From positions 1-64,000 of the forward strand of contig JASANE010012807.1 of NCBI GenBank assembly GCA_030248225.1: a stretch of 64,000 bases of DNA, written 5' to 3'. Numbering within the stretch: position 1 is the first letter of the stretch; every line of letters starts with the position of its first letter. The notes beneath the pieces were generated by a model. The model ran no database searches and was not told where the DNA came from. It saw only the letters and a list, made by a program, of their open reading frames with translations. The DNA is from Trileptium ribeirensis (lineage: Eukaryota; Nematoda; Enoplea; Enoplida; Thoracostomopsidae). Positions 1 to 7,688 of this stretch are shown here, piece by piece. Made by a program: the position numbers and the translations under genes.

Positions 1-229
1 ATCCAAAAATGTTGTCATTGAGACAATTTGCTCAAGCTCTAGTTTACCTCCCTAGGATTTTAAGGTATCTTATTTTGTTCTGGGAACCCAAATCGCAAAA
101 ATAAGCAGCAAGCATATTTAAATTTCAAGCATAATCGTTTTGTAATATTGATTACGAGTAAGAGTTTCATTGTCGCGCATCTGTAGACGAGCTACATACA
201 TCTATGCTGAATGTAAAAAGCATCCAAAA

Positions 230-406
230 TCAAAATAAACTATCGCTTCCCTCGTTTTCGCAAAAATTCCCTAACTCCACAGAGGGTAAAAATGTGTCCG
301 GTACGTCCATTCTCTGAGCCCCCTGCTCCCTGTATTCCGCAATATATCGTTTGTGTATTCCTTTAATAATATCCTCATCACGTTTACGCTTCACGAAAAA
401 CTGCAT
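230..406 (-). CDS. Small uncharacterised ORF, possible Polinton remnant
   Basis: A 58-codon ATG-to-stop ORF on the same strand as the Polinton genes, charged and rich in Lys, Arg, Glu and Asp near its N-terminus (MQFFVKRKRDEDIIKGIHKR). I do not recognise it. No promoter motif of the Polinton type lies upstream of its ATG. It could be a fragment of a decayed structural gene or a chance ORF in the left flank; the element's left limit is not known. Confidence 0.25.
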   Translation of the reverse strand: MQFFVKRKRDEDIIKGIHKRYIAEYREQGAQRMDVPDTFLPSVELGNFCENEGSDSLF

Positions 407-702
407 GCATAATGAAATTCAAAAATACAGGATATAATCTTTTTCATGTGCTATTTTTTTGGGGTTTTTATTATATAAAATCAACAACACATTTAAACAC
501 AAACATTAAATTTACAGCCATACAATTTTATTGTCATCTTATTTCCTCTTCAAAACGCGTGACCCCCCCATCACAGATAAAACCATACATTCGTTTAGCG
601 TCCTCGCAAAGTCTAATATTAACCTTAGATTACCATGTTAAACTTTACAATTCCTCAAAACCTATCGATTGGAGAAAACCCCAAAATCACGGTTCCGGTA
701 TT

Positions 703-909
703 TTAGACCATGGAGCATCTGCATAAACCTAGGACAAGTTTTTGAGCTGATAATGAGCGGTGTTTGTCTAGGTAAAAGTTAGAGTAAATACCAGCACTTG
801 AAACTTTGATGCTGCTCCGGAAGCTTTCCGTTGAACTATGTCTCTTGCTCACATTTCCATTATAGGGTGTCTTTTGACCACCATCCACACGAATATCCTT
901 AAGGGTCAA
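703..909 (-). CDS. Small uncharacterised ORF
   Basis: A 68-residue ORF, basic and Ser-rich, on the Polinton strand. No domain recognised and no promoter motif upstream. It lies in the decayed left part of the element, where a capsid gene might be expected, but nothing in the sequence proves that. The intervals 407-702 and 910-1104 show nothing further. Confidence 0.2.
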   Translation of the reverse strand: MTLKDIRVDGGQKTPYNGNVSKRHSSTESFRSSIKVSSAGIYSNFYLDKHRSLSAQKLVLGLCRCSMV

Positions 910-1104
910 TCGACCTCAAACGCCCTCCTATTGTGGCCAAAATTTCGATTATGTTTTCCCTCTAAACCAAATGTCCGCAGCTCATAGATCACACAGGGGT
1001 CGCGAGGCTCCCCTTCCCTCATACCTCTTTATCATAGTGGTCCACAGCACCACGGTTTAGCTTCAAGAGGCTTGCTCTGAGTATCGGTTCAGCTGATGAT
1101 CATG

Positions 1105-1308
1105 TTAACACCCTCCGCATTGTCTTTTGCTTGAATAATTTGGGTTAGTGTACTTGAGAAAAACCCAACGATACCTCCGTTTGTGGTGGTAGATACCCAC
1201 CATTAAATTTTCTGAAGTTACCACTGGTATATATAATGTACATTCATCGCTGTTGAAAAAGTACGCTTGCCTAGCTGTAGCGCCTTCATTATCTTCGAAA
1301 CTATCCAT
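1105..1308 (-). CDS. Small uncharacterised ORF
   Basis: A 67-residue ORF on the Polinton strand, beginning MDSFEDNEG and followed by an alternating hydrophobic/polar segment that looks like beta strands. A few residues resemble a stretch in the open frame at about 1480-1650, but too few for a claim. It could be a fragment of a decayed structural gene. No domain recognised. The 1309-1480 interval shows no ORF of note. Confidence 0.2.
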   Translation of the reverse strand: MDSFEDNEGATARQAYFFNSDECTLYIPVVTSENLMVGIYHHKRRYRWVFLKYTNPNYSSKRQCGGC

Positions 1309-1654
1309 GGATTAGGCACTATCTTGAAACCACCAAGCCGATCAAAGATGACGGAGTCTCGCTTCTCGCGTGATGTAAAAGGATTAAAAGGACATTAGGT
1401 CATTTTTACAGGAATAGTTCTTGTTTGATGTTATAATTTCATTGTAGATTTTGACGTCAAACGTTCAAACGTTTTGAACTTAACTAAATACCTGCGTAGC
1501 CAAATTGATAGAATCCATACAATTGCAACTTTGTCTTTTATTTCGTTTTTTTGGAGGTGGCTTGCTGGCTGGGGCTTTGGGTGACTGAGCTTCCGATTTA
1601 GTGATCAGCATTACTTTGAATTTGAGAAACTGCTAATTCATACCCACCAAGTAG

Positions 1655-1801
1655 TCAGACTTTGAATCTTGAATTCCAGTGAGGTGTACAAGCAGCTTCA
1701 ATTTGTTGTCCGCTGACACTGTTAAACTCGACAAGCTGACAGCTTTCAATCTCATTTTGTTGTTGTGGTCTCCGGCTCCAGTTCAGATTACTGTTTTCCA
1801 T
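1655..1801 (-). CDS. Short Polinton ORF with promoter motif, probably truncated
   Basis: A 48-codon ORF starting MENSNLNWSRRPQQQNEIES. Its ATG lies two bases beyond the stop of the basic protein gene and 37 nt downstream of an exact copy of the ACATGAAAAG motif, which supports it as a real gene start. Right after its stop, another frame is open for about 40 codons (down to about 1480) and is Lys/Pro/Ser-rich, so the original gene was probably longer and has been frameshifted. No family recognised. Confidence 0.45.
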   Translation of the reverse strand: MENSNLNWSRRPQQQNEIESCQLVEFNSVSGQQIEAACTPHWNSRFKV

Positions 1802-1802
1802 A

Positions 1803-1982
1803 TTAGAAAATTTTCTTACATTTTAAATGTTTCAATTTCTTTTCATGTTTTTTAAACTTTCGTTTCACAACTTTTTTACGTTTTAACGTTTGTCGCTTAG
1901 GCTTAAAACTCTTTCGCTTAGGTTTCAGATTCTTGCGCTTGGGTTTTTGTCTCTGTCCCTGGAAAACTGGGTTGATATTCAC
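1803..1982 (-). pseudogene. Very basic Polinton protein, start codon apparently lost
   Basis: An open frame of 59 codons made largely of Lys and Arg, with repeated KPKRK/KPKRQ blocks (for example QKPKRKNLKPKRKSFKPKRQ). The composition is that of a DNA-condensing core protein, as in adenovirus-like capsids; that role is inference. No ATG is available at the N-terminus. A GTG at 1982 lies 39 nt downstream of a promoter-motif variant (CTTTTCATAT on the plus strand, 2022-2031), exactly where other genes have their ATG, so a single ATG-to-GTG change is likely. The stop is two bases from the next gene's start. Confidence 0.55.
1839..1848 (-). promoter_or_regulatory. Polinton promoter motif ACATGAAAAG (exact)
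   Basis: 37 nt upstream of the ATG at 1801, inside the end of the basic protein gene. Confidence 0.7.
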
Positions 1983-2021
1983 ACTAAAAAACGTTGTTTG
2001 AAATATTAACAGACTGAAATC

Positions 2022-2031
2022 CTTTTCATAT
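2022..2031 (-). promoter_or_regulatory. Polinton promoter motif, one-base variant ATATGAAAAG
   Basis: 39 nt upstream of the GTG at 1982 that replaces the basic protein's start, overlapping the stop of the 115-residue protein. Confidence 0.6.
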
Positions 2032-2373
2032 TTTTATAAACTTTAAATGTAAGTACAAAAATTTATCCGCAAGCGAGGAAAGTCTGTTTCCTGCGTTGTC
2101 AGTAGCCTCAAGCACTAAAATGTCTGAAGTAAATTTATTCTTCAATTTGGAGCAGGTGTCCACTTTTTGTCCAGTTAAAACACAAAGGGTTTCTGTAAAA
2201 CTACAATTTAAAATTTTAGGTTCAATAAAATTTGCCTTTATCATGTAAGGCATTTTATTTTTATCTATGGATCCAAATAACTTGTAACCCATCACAAGGA
2301 CGTAATCAGCTTCAATTGGTATAGGAAGCTGTACTGTTAAATCATTTAACTTTCTCACAACAATAATCTGCAT
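2026..2373 (-). CDS. Intact 115-residue Polinton protein of unknown function
   Basis: One of the few uninterrupted genes of the element. It starts MQIIVVRKLNDLTVQLPIPI and has alternating hydrophobic residues suggesting a beta-rich fold, with two short cysteine-containing stretches (NCSFTETLC and VDTCSKL). The ATG is 36 nt downstream of an exact ACATGAAAAG motif (2410-2419), and its last codons overlap the motif of the next gene. A small capsid or capsid-associated protein is possible from the position among late-type genes, but I cannot assign a family. Confidence 0.6.
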   Translation of the reverse strand: MQIIVVRKLNDLTVQLPIPIEADYVLVMGYKLFGSIDKNKMPYMIKANFIEPKILNCSFTETLCVLTGQKVDTCSKLKNKFTSDILVLEATDNAGNRLSSLADKFLYLHLKFIKI

Positions 2374-2409
2374 TTATATAAGCTGTTTATAAATAGCATT
2401 ATAGATAGC

Positions 2410-2419
2410 CTTTTCATGT
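2410..2419 (-). promoter_or_regulatory. Polinton promoter motif ACATGAAAAG (exact)
   Basis: 36 nt upstream of the ATG at 2373, 22 nt past the TBP-like stop. Confidence 0.75.
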
Positions 2420-2441
2420 AGTGCTGTTGTTTTTTTTATCT

Positions 2442-2952
2442 TTATTTAAAAAAAATTGAGGTTACCACCATATACAATATATACATATCATCAAGAGACT
2501 TTACACCTGTTATTACAATTTTCCCTGTTCTAAAGACGGACAATGTCCCACTCTTCAATAAAACTCAAACTTGGAAATAATTCCGGTAGGCATGTTATAG
2601 TGTAATCGCCTCTCAGCTTTTCATACAAAACATTTAAATCAATAGCAGCATAACATTTACACACACCAGTTACTGCACAAATTTCAAATTCATCAGTCCA
2701 GTATCCAAAGTTTTTCAAAATTTTCTTAAAATTCTTCGCATCCGAACGCAAGTCATCCATTGATTTGTATCCCAGAAACAATAGTTTGCCATTTGGCCAT
2801 ACCATCACACTTCCGCTTGACAACTTTAAAGTTCCAGCACGAAAACGTCGTGGGTTGTATCATAATCGCTGTAGAACACTGCTGAGTTGTAGCAAGTTAA
2901 TATTATTACTGGTTGTAGTCTTTACCACTAAGTTGGTTATTTTGAAGTCCAT
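2442..2952 (-). pseudogene. TATA-binding-protein-like factor encoded by the Polinton
   Basis: About 170 codons, the size of a bare TBP core. It starts MDFKITNLVV at 2952. Repeat 1 has the TBP hallmark YNPRRF, then NGKLLFLGYKSMDDL. Repeat 2 has LPELFPSL, then TGKIVITGVKSLDDM, and ends at a TAA at 2442. The two halves are visibly repeats of each other, as in TBP (family pattern YNPKRF, SGKMVxTGAKS, EPELFPGL, SGKxVLTGAK). Of the four phenylalanines that kink TATA DNA in TBP, three are kept (RRF, ELF, SVF); the second is Trp (VMVW). Two lesions: an in-frame TGA just before YNPRRF and a frameshift at about 2540 between ELFPSL and the last strand. The start overlaps the end of the NADAR gene by about 46 bp. 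No ACATGAAAAG motif lies upstream; a (TA)n run at 3029-3042 does. Confidence 0.85.
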
Positions 2953-3283
2953 AGCGAACTGACATCCAAAGGCGACCGTACCAGTTGTCTTTAGTCCAAA
3001 GACTGATATCGTTAACGTTTGCGTCTTCTATATATATATATAGTCCAATCCCGTTACCAAATTTACTTGCCTCTGCAATCACAGCAGTTTTTGTAGACAT
3101 CAACAGTTCGTAGGTGGGGTTATGTTGATTGGCTTTAGCCTCCATTGCTTTCAAGTTTGACGTCATACTTGACCTTGTCCCATTCTGGTTGGTCGACAAA
3201 TTTTAAATTTTCTCCAATATTTATTATCTTCTTGGGAGAGCGTTCCATCAATATTTCATATCTTGCTTCATAGCAGTTGAAGT
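2906..3283 (-). pseudogene. NADAR (YbiA-like) gene, C-terminal part, beyond the retrotransposon
   Basis: Continuation of the gene that starts at 6328. It picks up directly at the target-site duplication and carries the central and C-terminal NADAR features: PEWDKVKYDV, AVIAEAS, FGNGIGLY and WYGRLWMSVRYGL. Family members have W-D-xV-R/K, VLVEAS-like, WGIGL and NLLGxALMxVR at these places. A frameshift lies at about 3150. NADAR proteins act on ADP-ribose/NAD-derived compounds, and several remove ADP-ribose from nucleobases. In a virus-like element this could counter host ADP-ribosylation, which is inference. Confidence 0.72.
3029..3042. promoter_or_regulatory. (TA)n run upstream of the TBP-like gene
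   Basis: Seven TA dinucleotides about 77-90 nt upstream of the TBP-like ATG at 2952, inside the NADAR coding sequence (encoding alternating Ile and Tyr). It could be a host-type TATA element or plain low complexity. Confidence 0.25.
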
Positions 3284-3479
3284 TGTGATTTATTTTAAGA
3301 GAATTAAGAAAACTGAACACAATTTAATAAGTATTAAGCAACAAGAATTATCGAAGCCATGCTTCCGCCCAATACGCAGTCCAATATTGAGTTTTACAAC
3401 ATCATCAGTTTTTCAACCTAGCTATCGTTTTAACAGTCACGAGTTTTGCTTGAGTTTGCATACAGTCAAATTTACGACA
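3284..3479 (-). repeat. 3' LTR of the BEL/Pao element
   Basis: 196 bp, near-identical to 5981-6154, with one extra block of about 22 bp (around 3310-3335). Ends are TG..CA when read on the minus strand. Confidence 0.9.
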
Positions 3480-4646
3480 CTGCCGAGGGCAAAATGTGCC
3501 TTTAGACCTTAATGTGACCTTCAATTCACGCTTAATTTTGACCCGCTTCGGTGACATATTGTGCTTGACACGTGCTAAATCAGGCAATAGTTCTACCCAA
3601 GCATCCCACAATTGTCGAAATCCGTAATGATTCAAATGAAACACATCCGAATTAAATAACCGGCGGTTCAGTTGTGCATTTTCATAAAAACTAGGGCTGC
3701 CATGACGGGACCAATTAATACACTGAATTTTGGTTTTCTCCAGTCGTTCTTGAACCCATGTCGAATGGTCATAGATTTGCGGAACAGATGGATTAGGGAT
3801 CAGAGTATTCAATAGAATTTGTGGCCCAATGGGTTGACGCGACAAAAACTGCGCCAATGCTTCCCAGGAACGGATTCGCTTGCTAACCGATCGACGAGCG
3901 TTGTTGACCCCACATTGTATAATTATATATTTATAGTCTAACCAGCGAATCCGTTTCTCTGCAACAACTTCAACAATGTTATGATGCTCCCCACCGGAGA
4001 CAGAAAAGTGAGAGCCACCTTGAATGAATTCGACTTCAGCACATTGACTATCAGCAACAAGTAGCAGCGTACGACGGAATTGCGACTAGAATAGCGAGCT
4101 AGACATCAATCGAGAAGGGCTCCCAATAACGGGAGCGAATTTCTGATCATACCAACAAGAACGAATATGATCCAAACAGCGGCCATATAGGTTGTAGCCT
4201 TGCGGTCCGCCATCGTAGCCACTTTCGCGTTGAGACTCTCGAACGCCAGAACCCCATATTAAGTCGGTTGAACAAAGAACGAATTCAATATCAAGAGGAC
4301 GGCGCAATGCCTTTAGGAGTGATTCAAATGTCACTTTGAATGGACTATGAGGTTGGTGCATTTGATCCATCATGATGTCAATAACGATTTCATATGAGTA
4401 AAAAATACATTCAAGGTTAAACGTACCTTTGTTTCGTACCCACTGTGCGATTTCACCAGGATGATTTTCGAGGTGCTTATTCACCGCCAATCGGGAAGCA
4501 AGCACACTTTCTCCAGACTGGTTCAACATCACGTAATATCGAATAGCGTCGATTGATTTGAAAGAGCGACTACCGAAGTAGAGCGACCTTGGGTGAACAT
4601 AGAACCGATTGAGAGGATGCTGAGGGAGGATCGCGAATTGGCGCAT
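3405..4646 (-). pseudogene. SGNH-hydrolase-like ORF in the env position of the BEL/Pao element
   Basis: A single frame of about 413 codons, open except for one TAG at 4086-4088, running from MRQFAILPQ at 4646 into the 3' LTR. The N-terminal 186 residues are not recognised. The part after the TAG shows the blocks of the SGNH/GDSL hydrolase superfamily: LLLVADSQ (block I, Ser in place), IIIQCGVNNA (block III GxND-like), a LLNTLIPNP strand and DVFHLNHYGF (block V, the Asp-x-x-His pair). It starts 15 nt after the DUF5641 stop, where env genes lie in some BEL/Pao elements. An esterase attached to a retroelement glycoprotein or particle is conceivable. No clear signal peptide or membrane segment is visible. 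Confidence 0.6.
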
Positions 4647-4660
4647 GATTTCTGAAAAAA

Positions 4661-5080
4661 TTACTTGATAGACTGAATTGATTTAATAATAATTACTTGT
4701 GGCTTCTTATTATTATTTTGTGTAAAGCTTATTATTAGTTTGTGTAAATTAGCATAATGTCCTACATTAGCATAATGGGTGTTGATGGTGGAATACCCAC
4801 CAGAATCATAGTCCCTGCTAATGATCTTGTCAATAACTTTTGCCATCTTCCATGATGATCTGGGCATATTGTCCTTCACGAGGACAATACTACCGACGAC
4901 AACAGGTGAAGAGACAATGTTTCTCTGTTTAAAAGACGTATCATGGTGCCGTAATCTTTGCAAATATCCTTGTCGCCAAACATTCCAGAATTCGTTGAGC
5001 TGGCGCTGAGTTCGTTTCCATTGTAAAATTAATTCCGAGGGCTTGATATCCAGGGGTTTAGTTATACATTGGGAATTCAA
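4661..5080 (-). pseudogene. BEL/Pao integrase C-terminal domain (DUF5641-like)
   Basis: The reading frame contains the conserved C-terminal segment of BEL/Pao polyproteins: W-KRTQRQLNEFWNVWRQGYL followed by GSIVLVKDNMPRSSWKMAKV, matching the family pattern of FWxRWxxEYLxxL and G-x-V-V-L-I-K-D-x-x-x-P-R-x-x-W-x-L-G-x-V. Only this end of pol is present. The upstream boundary at about 5080 joins it to gag sequence in another frame, marking a large internal deletion. Confidence 0.85.
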
Positions 5081-5508
5081 GATTGCCAGAGGTTGTTGAG
5101 GTCCCCACTATATTTTTCGATGTGAAGTTTCGGTAATTTTGTGGAGGTTGTAGTACTCCCACCCACTTCATTTCTCTGAGTGACTGCCCCGGAAGGCGAT
5201 GAAACAACGTTACTGATAAAACTGTCAATTTTAACACAAGTTACACATCGTAACTCTAATATAGCTTCATCAACTTCCATTGATTTATTTATATCACTAT
5301 CGATCTCCATATCATCTGAATACAGTGAAAGAATTTCATCGTTGAGCGCCGAAAGACGGGCGCGACAGTCATCTAATTTAGTTACAATACTTTTAAGTTC
5401 ATTACAGTCAGCTTGCGTTTGTGGATGTTTAGATGTCTTAGGTTTATTTAGCTCCTTATTAGGGTTAAGCCGTATAGCATTGCGTTGGCGTACTTTAGTA
5501 GACAGCAT
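5077..5508 (-). pseudogene. BEL/Pao gag N-terminal fragment
   Basis: 143 residues starting MLSTKVRQRNAI. After a charged coil (residues about 25-75) comes TKLPKLHIEKYSGDLNNLWQ, the typical LPKxxLPKFxGDxxxWxxF signature of BEL/Pao and related gag (DUF1759) proteins. The frame stops just where the deletion to the pol C-terminus occurs (about 5078-5085). Confidence 0.8.
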
Positions 5509-5966
5509 TTTTGAGCCGAACTTAGCAACTTAATCCAGTGCTACAGAAATTGGTTTGACAAAGGAACCATACTCAGGCTCGAAACACAATAGCTATGGTT
5601 AAGTAAAGAGATAATTCATCCACATTAAATATTGCAACTGGAATTGAAATTATCGGCAATTTGATTCGAGAATCAGCAAATATGGCTCAATCCACCCACT
5701 ATGGCCGCCACGATATCCAGACGTTGTGCGAAGTCGCGGTCGAATTGATCGCCACACGGACGTTAGATAAGCAGAAGTATGGCAACAGGCTGCTTGACAA
5801 CCAAATTTTTGGAATAAGGACTCAAATTTTAGAGTCGAACTCCTGCAAAATTGAGCAATGAAGCAGTTAAGATTTGCGCAGAATTTGACTCTAAGTCAGA
5901 GTCGAACGGCAATTGCACATAGGGACTCAATGGCTGAGTCGAAAAACAAGTACTTCAGGCAAAGTC

Positions 5967-5980
5967 GGTTCGAAGGACCA
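5967..5980 (-). other. Primer-binding site of the BEL/Pao element
   Basis: Directly adjacent to the 5' LTR. On the minus strand it reads TGGTCCTTCGAACC, complementary to a tRNA 3' end (GGTTCGAAGGACCA with the T-loop GGTTCGA and CCA). The leader 5509-5966 has no ORF of note. Confidence 0.8.
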
Positions 5981-6154
5981 TGTGATTTATTCTAAGAGAA
6001 TTAAGAAAACAAACTGCAACAAGAATTATCGAAGCCATGCTTCCGCCCAATACGCAGTCCAATATTGAGTTTTACATCATCAGTTTTTCAACCTAGCTAT
6101 CGTTTTAACAGTCACGAGTTTTGCTTGAATTTGCATACGGTCAAATTTACGACA
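5981..6154 (-). repeat. 5' LTR of the BEL/Pao element
   Basis: 174 bp, near-identical to 3284-3479. The outer end is followed by the target duplication GAAGT (6155-6159). Confidence 0.9.
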
Positions 6155-6340
6155 GAAGTAATTCGCCTTTTCAGATTCATAATATTGCTGAATACTACCA
6201 TACGTCATATCATATACTTTGAAGTCAGCGACATGTACGCTCCTCAACGGACAATAGCCTGTAGCAAATAGCGCCAAGGCTCGACCGTCTTTCGATTCAC
6301 AAATCTTAAACGTAGTTGATGTTGACATTTTGTTCAACAT
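6155..6340 (-). pseudogene. NADAR (YbiA-like) gene, N-terminal part
   Basis: The start is at 6340 or more likely 6328 (MSTSTTFKICES), 35 nt downstream of an exact promoter motif (6364-6373). The frame contains the NADAR helix pattern YGSIQQYYESEKANYF, comparable to the family's YxSVEQYxQAxKAxxF. It is cut by the BEL/Pao insertion at 6154 and resumes at 3283. It overlaps the end of the preceding gene (stop at 6334). Together with the distal part the ancestral protein was about 190 residues, a normal size for a stand-alone NADAR protein. Confidence 0.72.
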
Positions 6341-6740
6341 AAACGTTTCCAGTCGATACTTTTCTTTTCATGTATTTCCTTGCCTCTCCCTAGAGCTCCA
6401 TTCGGTACCCTCTGCATATACTCTGTTCGAAGTTGGTCAATGTCTATTGGACGGGGAGCTGAAATTTTTCCAAATTTACCAAATACTTTACCATATCGTA
6501 AAGTGTTGATCCCACAGTTCCGTCATTATACTCAACACGATTGTTTGCATCTTGCTTTACGGTTTTCAAATGACTGGAAAGGAGTTTGACCTAAGACTGT
6601 AGGCGCTTGGAAAATAGACTTGAAATATGTTCTTTTGGCTTGTCCTCAAGTGTATCTACACTTACTTTCACTGGTTCTCCATTAGTTTGAGTTTGTTTCT
6701 CTAACCAGCTGGGAGACACTAGCAGATATCGCTTGGCCAT
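6334..6740 (-). pseudogene. Polinton small structural-type protein, frameshifted
   Basis: Starts MAKRYLLVSPSWLEKQ at 6740, 42 nt downstream of an exact promoter motif (6783-6792). After a stop at 6591 the reading continues in other frames with NRVEYNDGTVGSTLYDMVKY and later RPIDIDQLRTEYM, ending at 6334. Short proteins with an MxKxYLLVxP start and a G-x-x-I/L-x-D-x-V motif near the end occur next to the packaging ATPase in many animal Polintons and adintoviruses; that comparison is from memory of the family. At least two frameshifts are needed. Confidence 0.6.
6364..6373 (-). promoter_or_regulatory. Polinton promoter motif ACATGAAAAG (exact)
   Basis: 35 nt upstream of the NADAR ATG at 6328 (23 nt from the alternative ATG at 6340). 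Confidence 0.75.
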
Positions 6741-7021
6741 ACTGCAATTGATTTTTTTAAAAGATCGATTGTAACATGTTGCCTTTTCATGTTATCAGAC
6801 AACTTCAAGGACGATAGTTTGTAAATTGTCGAACGTTGTTTGCGTAGCAGCTTAATCTGCTGCTCAGTAAGAGGAATGTTGCCATATAAAATATTATAAC
6901 AAATTTCACTCAAAGACTTGATTACAAATACGGGGGCGGATTTCATAAAACTGTTAACACATTTCTTGTCAGTTTTCACTAAGGCACAGGCCATACATAT
7001 TGTTGCTGAATGACGTTCCAT
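6719..7021 (-). CDS. Polinton small protein with NIPLT signature
   Basis: 100 residues from MERHSATICMACALVKTDKK. It contains NILYGNIPLTEQQIKLLRKQ followed by STIYKLSSLKLS, the recurring signature of a small basic protein found beside the ATPase in animal Polintons (N-x-L-x-G-N-I/V-P-L-T-x-x-Q-x-x-x-L, then a K/R-rich helix). The ATG at 7021 is preferred to an upstream ATG at 7102 because an exact promoter motif ends 27 nt upstream of it. The motif for the next gene lies inside this coding region. The frame is intact. Confidence 0.75.
   Translation of the reverse strand: MERHSATICMACALVKTDKKCVNSFMKSAPVFVIKSLSEICYNILYGNIPLTEQQIKLLRKQRSTIYKLSSLKLSDNMKRQHVTIDLLKKSIAVWPSDIC
6783..6792 (-). promoter_or_regulatory. 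Polinton promoter motif ACATGAAAAG (exact; the flanking order reads AACATGAAAAGG)
   Basis: 42 nt upstream of the ATG at 6740, within the coding region of the NIPLT protein. Confidence 0.7.
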
Positions 7022-7048
7022 ATCTTTTATATAATCACGATAACGTGT

Positions 7049-7058
7049 CTTTTCATGT
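7049..7058 (-). promoter_or_regulatory. Polinton promoter motif ACATGAAAAG (exact)
   Basis: 27 nt upstream of the ATG at 7021. The ATPase stop codon TGA (7053-7055) is inside the motif. Confidence 0.75.
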
Positions 7059-7668
7059 AGGTTTGTGTACTGCAGTTTGATCAAAAATATTTTCCCTAAC
7101 ACGTAAATCCTCAGGTGTATTAGGTTTCAGATCGATCATCAGATAGTTGTAAGGTTTGTCATTGGTTGCCATTTCAAAGGCTGTAGATAAAAAGTTGGGT
7201 TTATGAGGCCACATTTGTCTTCCTAGTGTTGCAATTTGATTTCGAACGAGGATTTGGAAATAGAAATAAGTACTGAGCGTTTCTGGAAATTTCTGTCATG
7301 TACTTTCCACAATGATAAAAGTTTTGTACTATAAATATAGTACTAATATTTGCATGTCGCATTTGGGTAAACATGTTTGCTAATGTTTTGTCATTTGAGT
7401 ACTCCATTAAATCATCAAGAATGTAGAGTGTTTGTCCTTCATTCCTTCCAACAAAGGTCGGGAATCCTTCTTCAAACGTTAAATTATCCATTTCCTCTGA
7501 CAATTGATGATACATAGGTTGCATCATTCCATAACACCAAACAACCTTTTCAAATTGCTTATCAAATAGATTTTTACGCAACAGTTGAGCCACAAGATGA
7601 GTTTTCCCTACTCCTGTTGCACCCGACACAATGGAGGTAAACGGTATTTCTAACGGTATTGACTCCAT
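7053..7668 (-). pseudogene. FtsK/HerA-like genome-packaging ATPase
   Basis: Walker A GATGVGKT at 7600-7623 and Walker B LYILDDL at about 7408-7428, then a sensor-like FIVQNFYHCGKY. The typical Polinton ATPase C-terminus (LGRQMWPHKPNFL, YNYLMIDLKPNTPEDLRVR) follows in another frame after a frameshift at about 7235. The start MESIPLEIPFTSIVSG at 7668 is chosen over an ATG at 7692 because it is 27 nt from an exact promoter motif (7696-7705), whereas 7692 abuts the motif. The TGA stop at 7053 lies within the next gene's motif. Length is about 205 codons, as usual for Polintons. Confidence 0.88.
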
Positions 7669-7688
7669 TTTTAAAATTGATAAGTAGG

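Larger units (their letters stand above)
3284..6154 (-). mobile_element. BEL/Pao LTR retrotransposon, internally deleted, inserted in the Polinton
   Basis: Two direct repeats (3284-3479 and 5981-6154) read TGTCG...ATCACA on the minus strand, the TG..CA ends of LTRs. The flanks are GAAGT on both sides (3279-3283 and 6155-6159), a 5-bp target duplication. A primer-binding site abuts the 5' LTR. Coding parts in order are a gag N-terminus, a DUF5641-type integrase C-terminus and an SGNH-like ORF. Most of gag and all of protease, reverse transcriptase, RNase H and the integrase core are missing, so the copy is non-autonomous. The LTRs differ by about three substitutions plus short indels, so the insertion is much younger than the surrounding Polinton. 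Confidence 0.9.

Noticed and set aside
4086..4088. Programmed read-through of TAG in the SGNH-like ORF
   Set aside because: The following bases (TCG CAA) do not match the well-known CAR-YYA read-through context. A plain nonsense mutation is simpler, though not proven.
7053..7102. Longer start for the NIPLT protein at 7102
   Set aside because: This part belongs to the ATPase C-terminus read in another frame, and the promoter motif lies downstream of that ATG.
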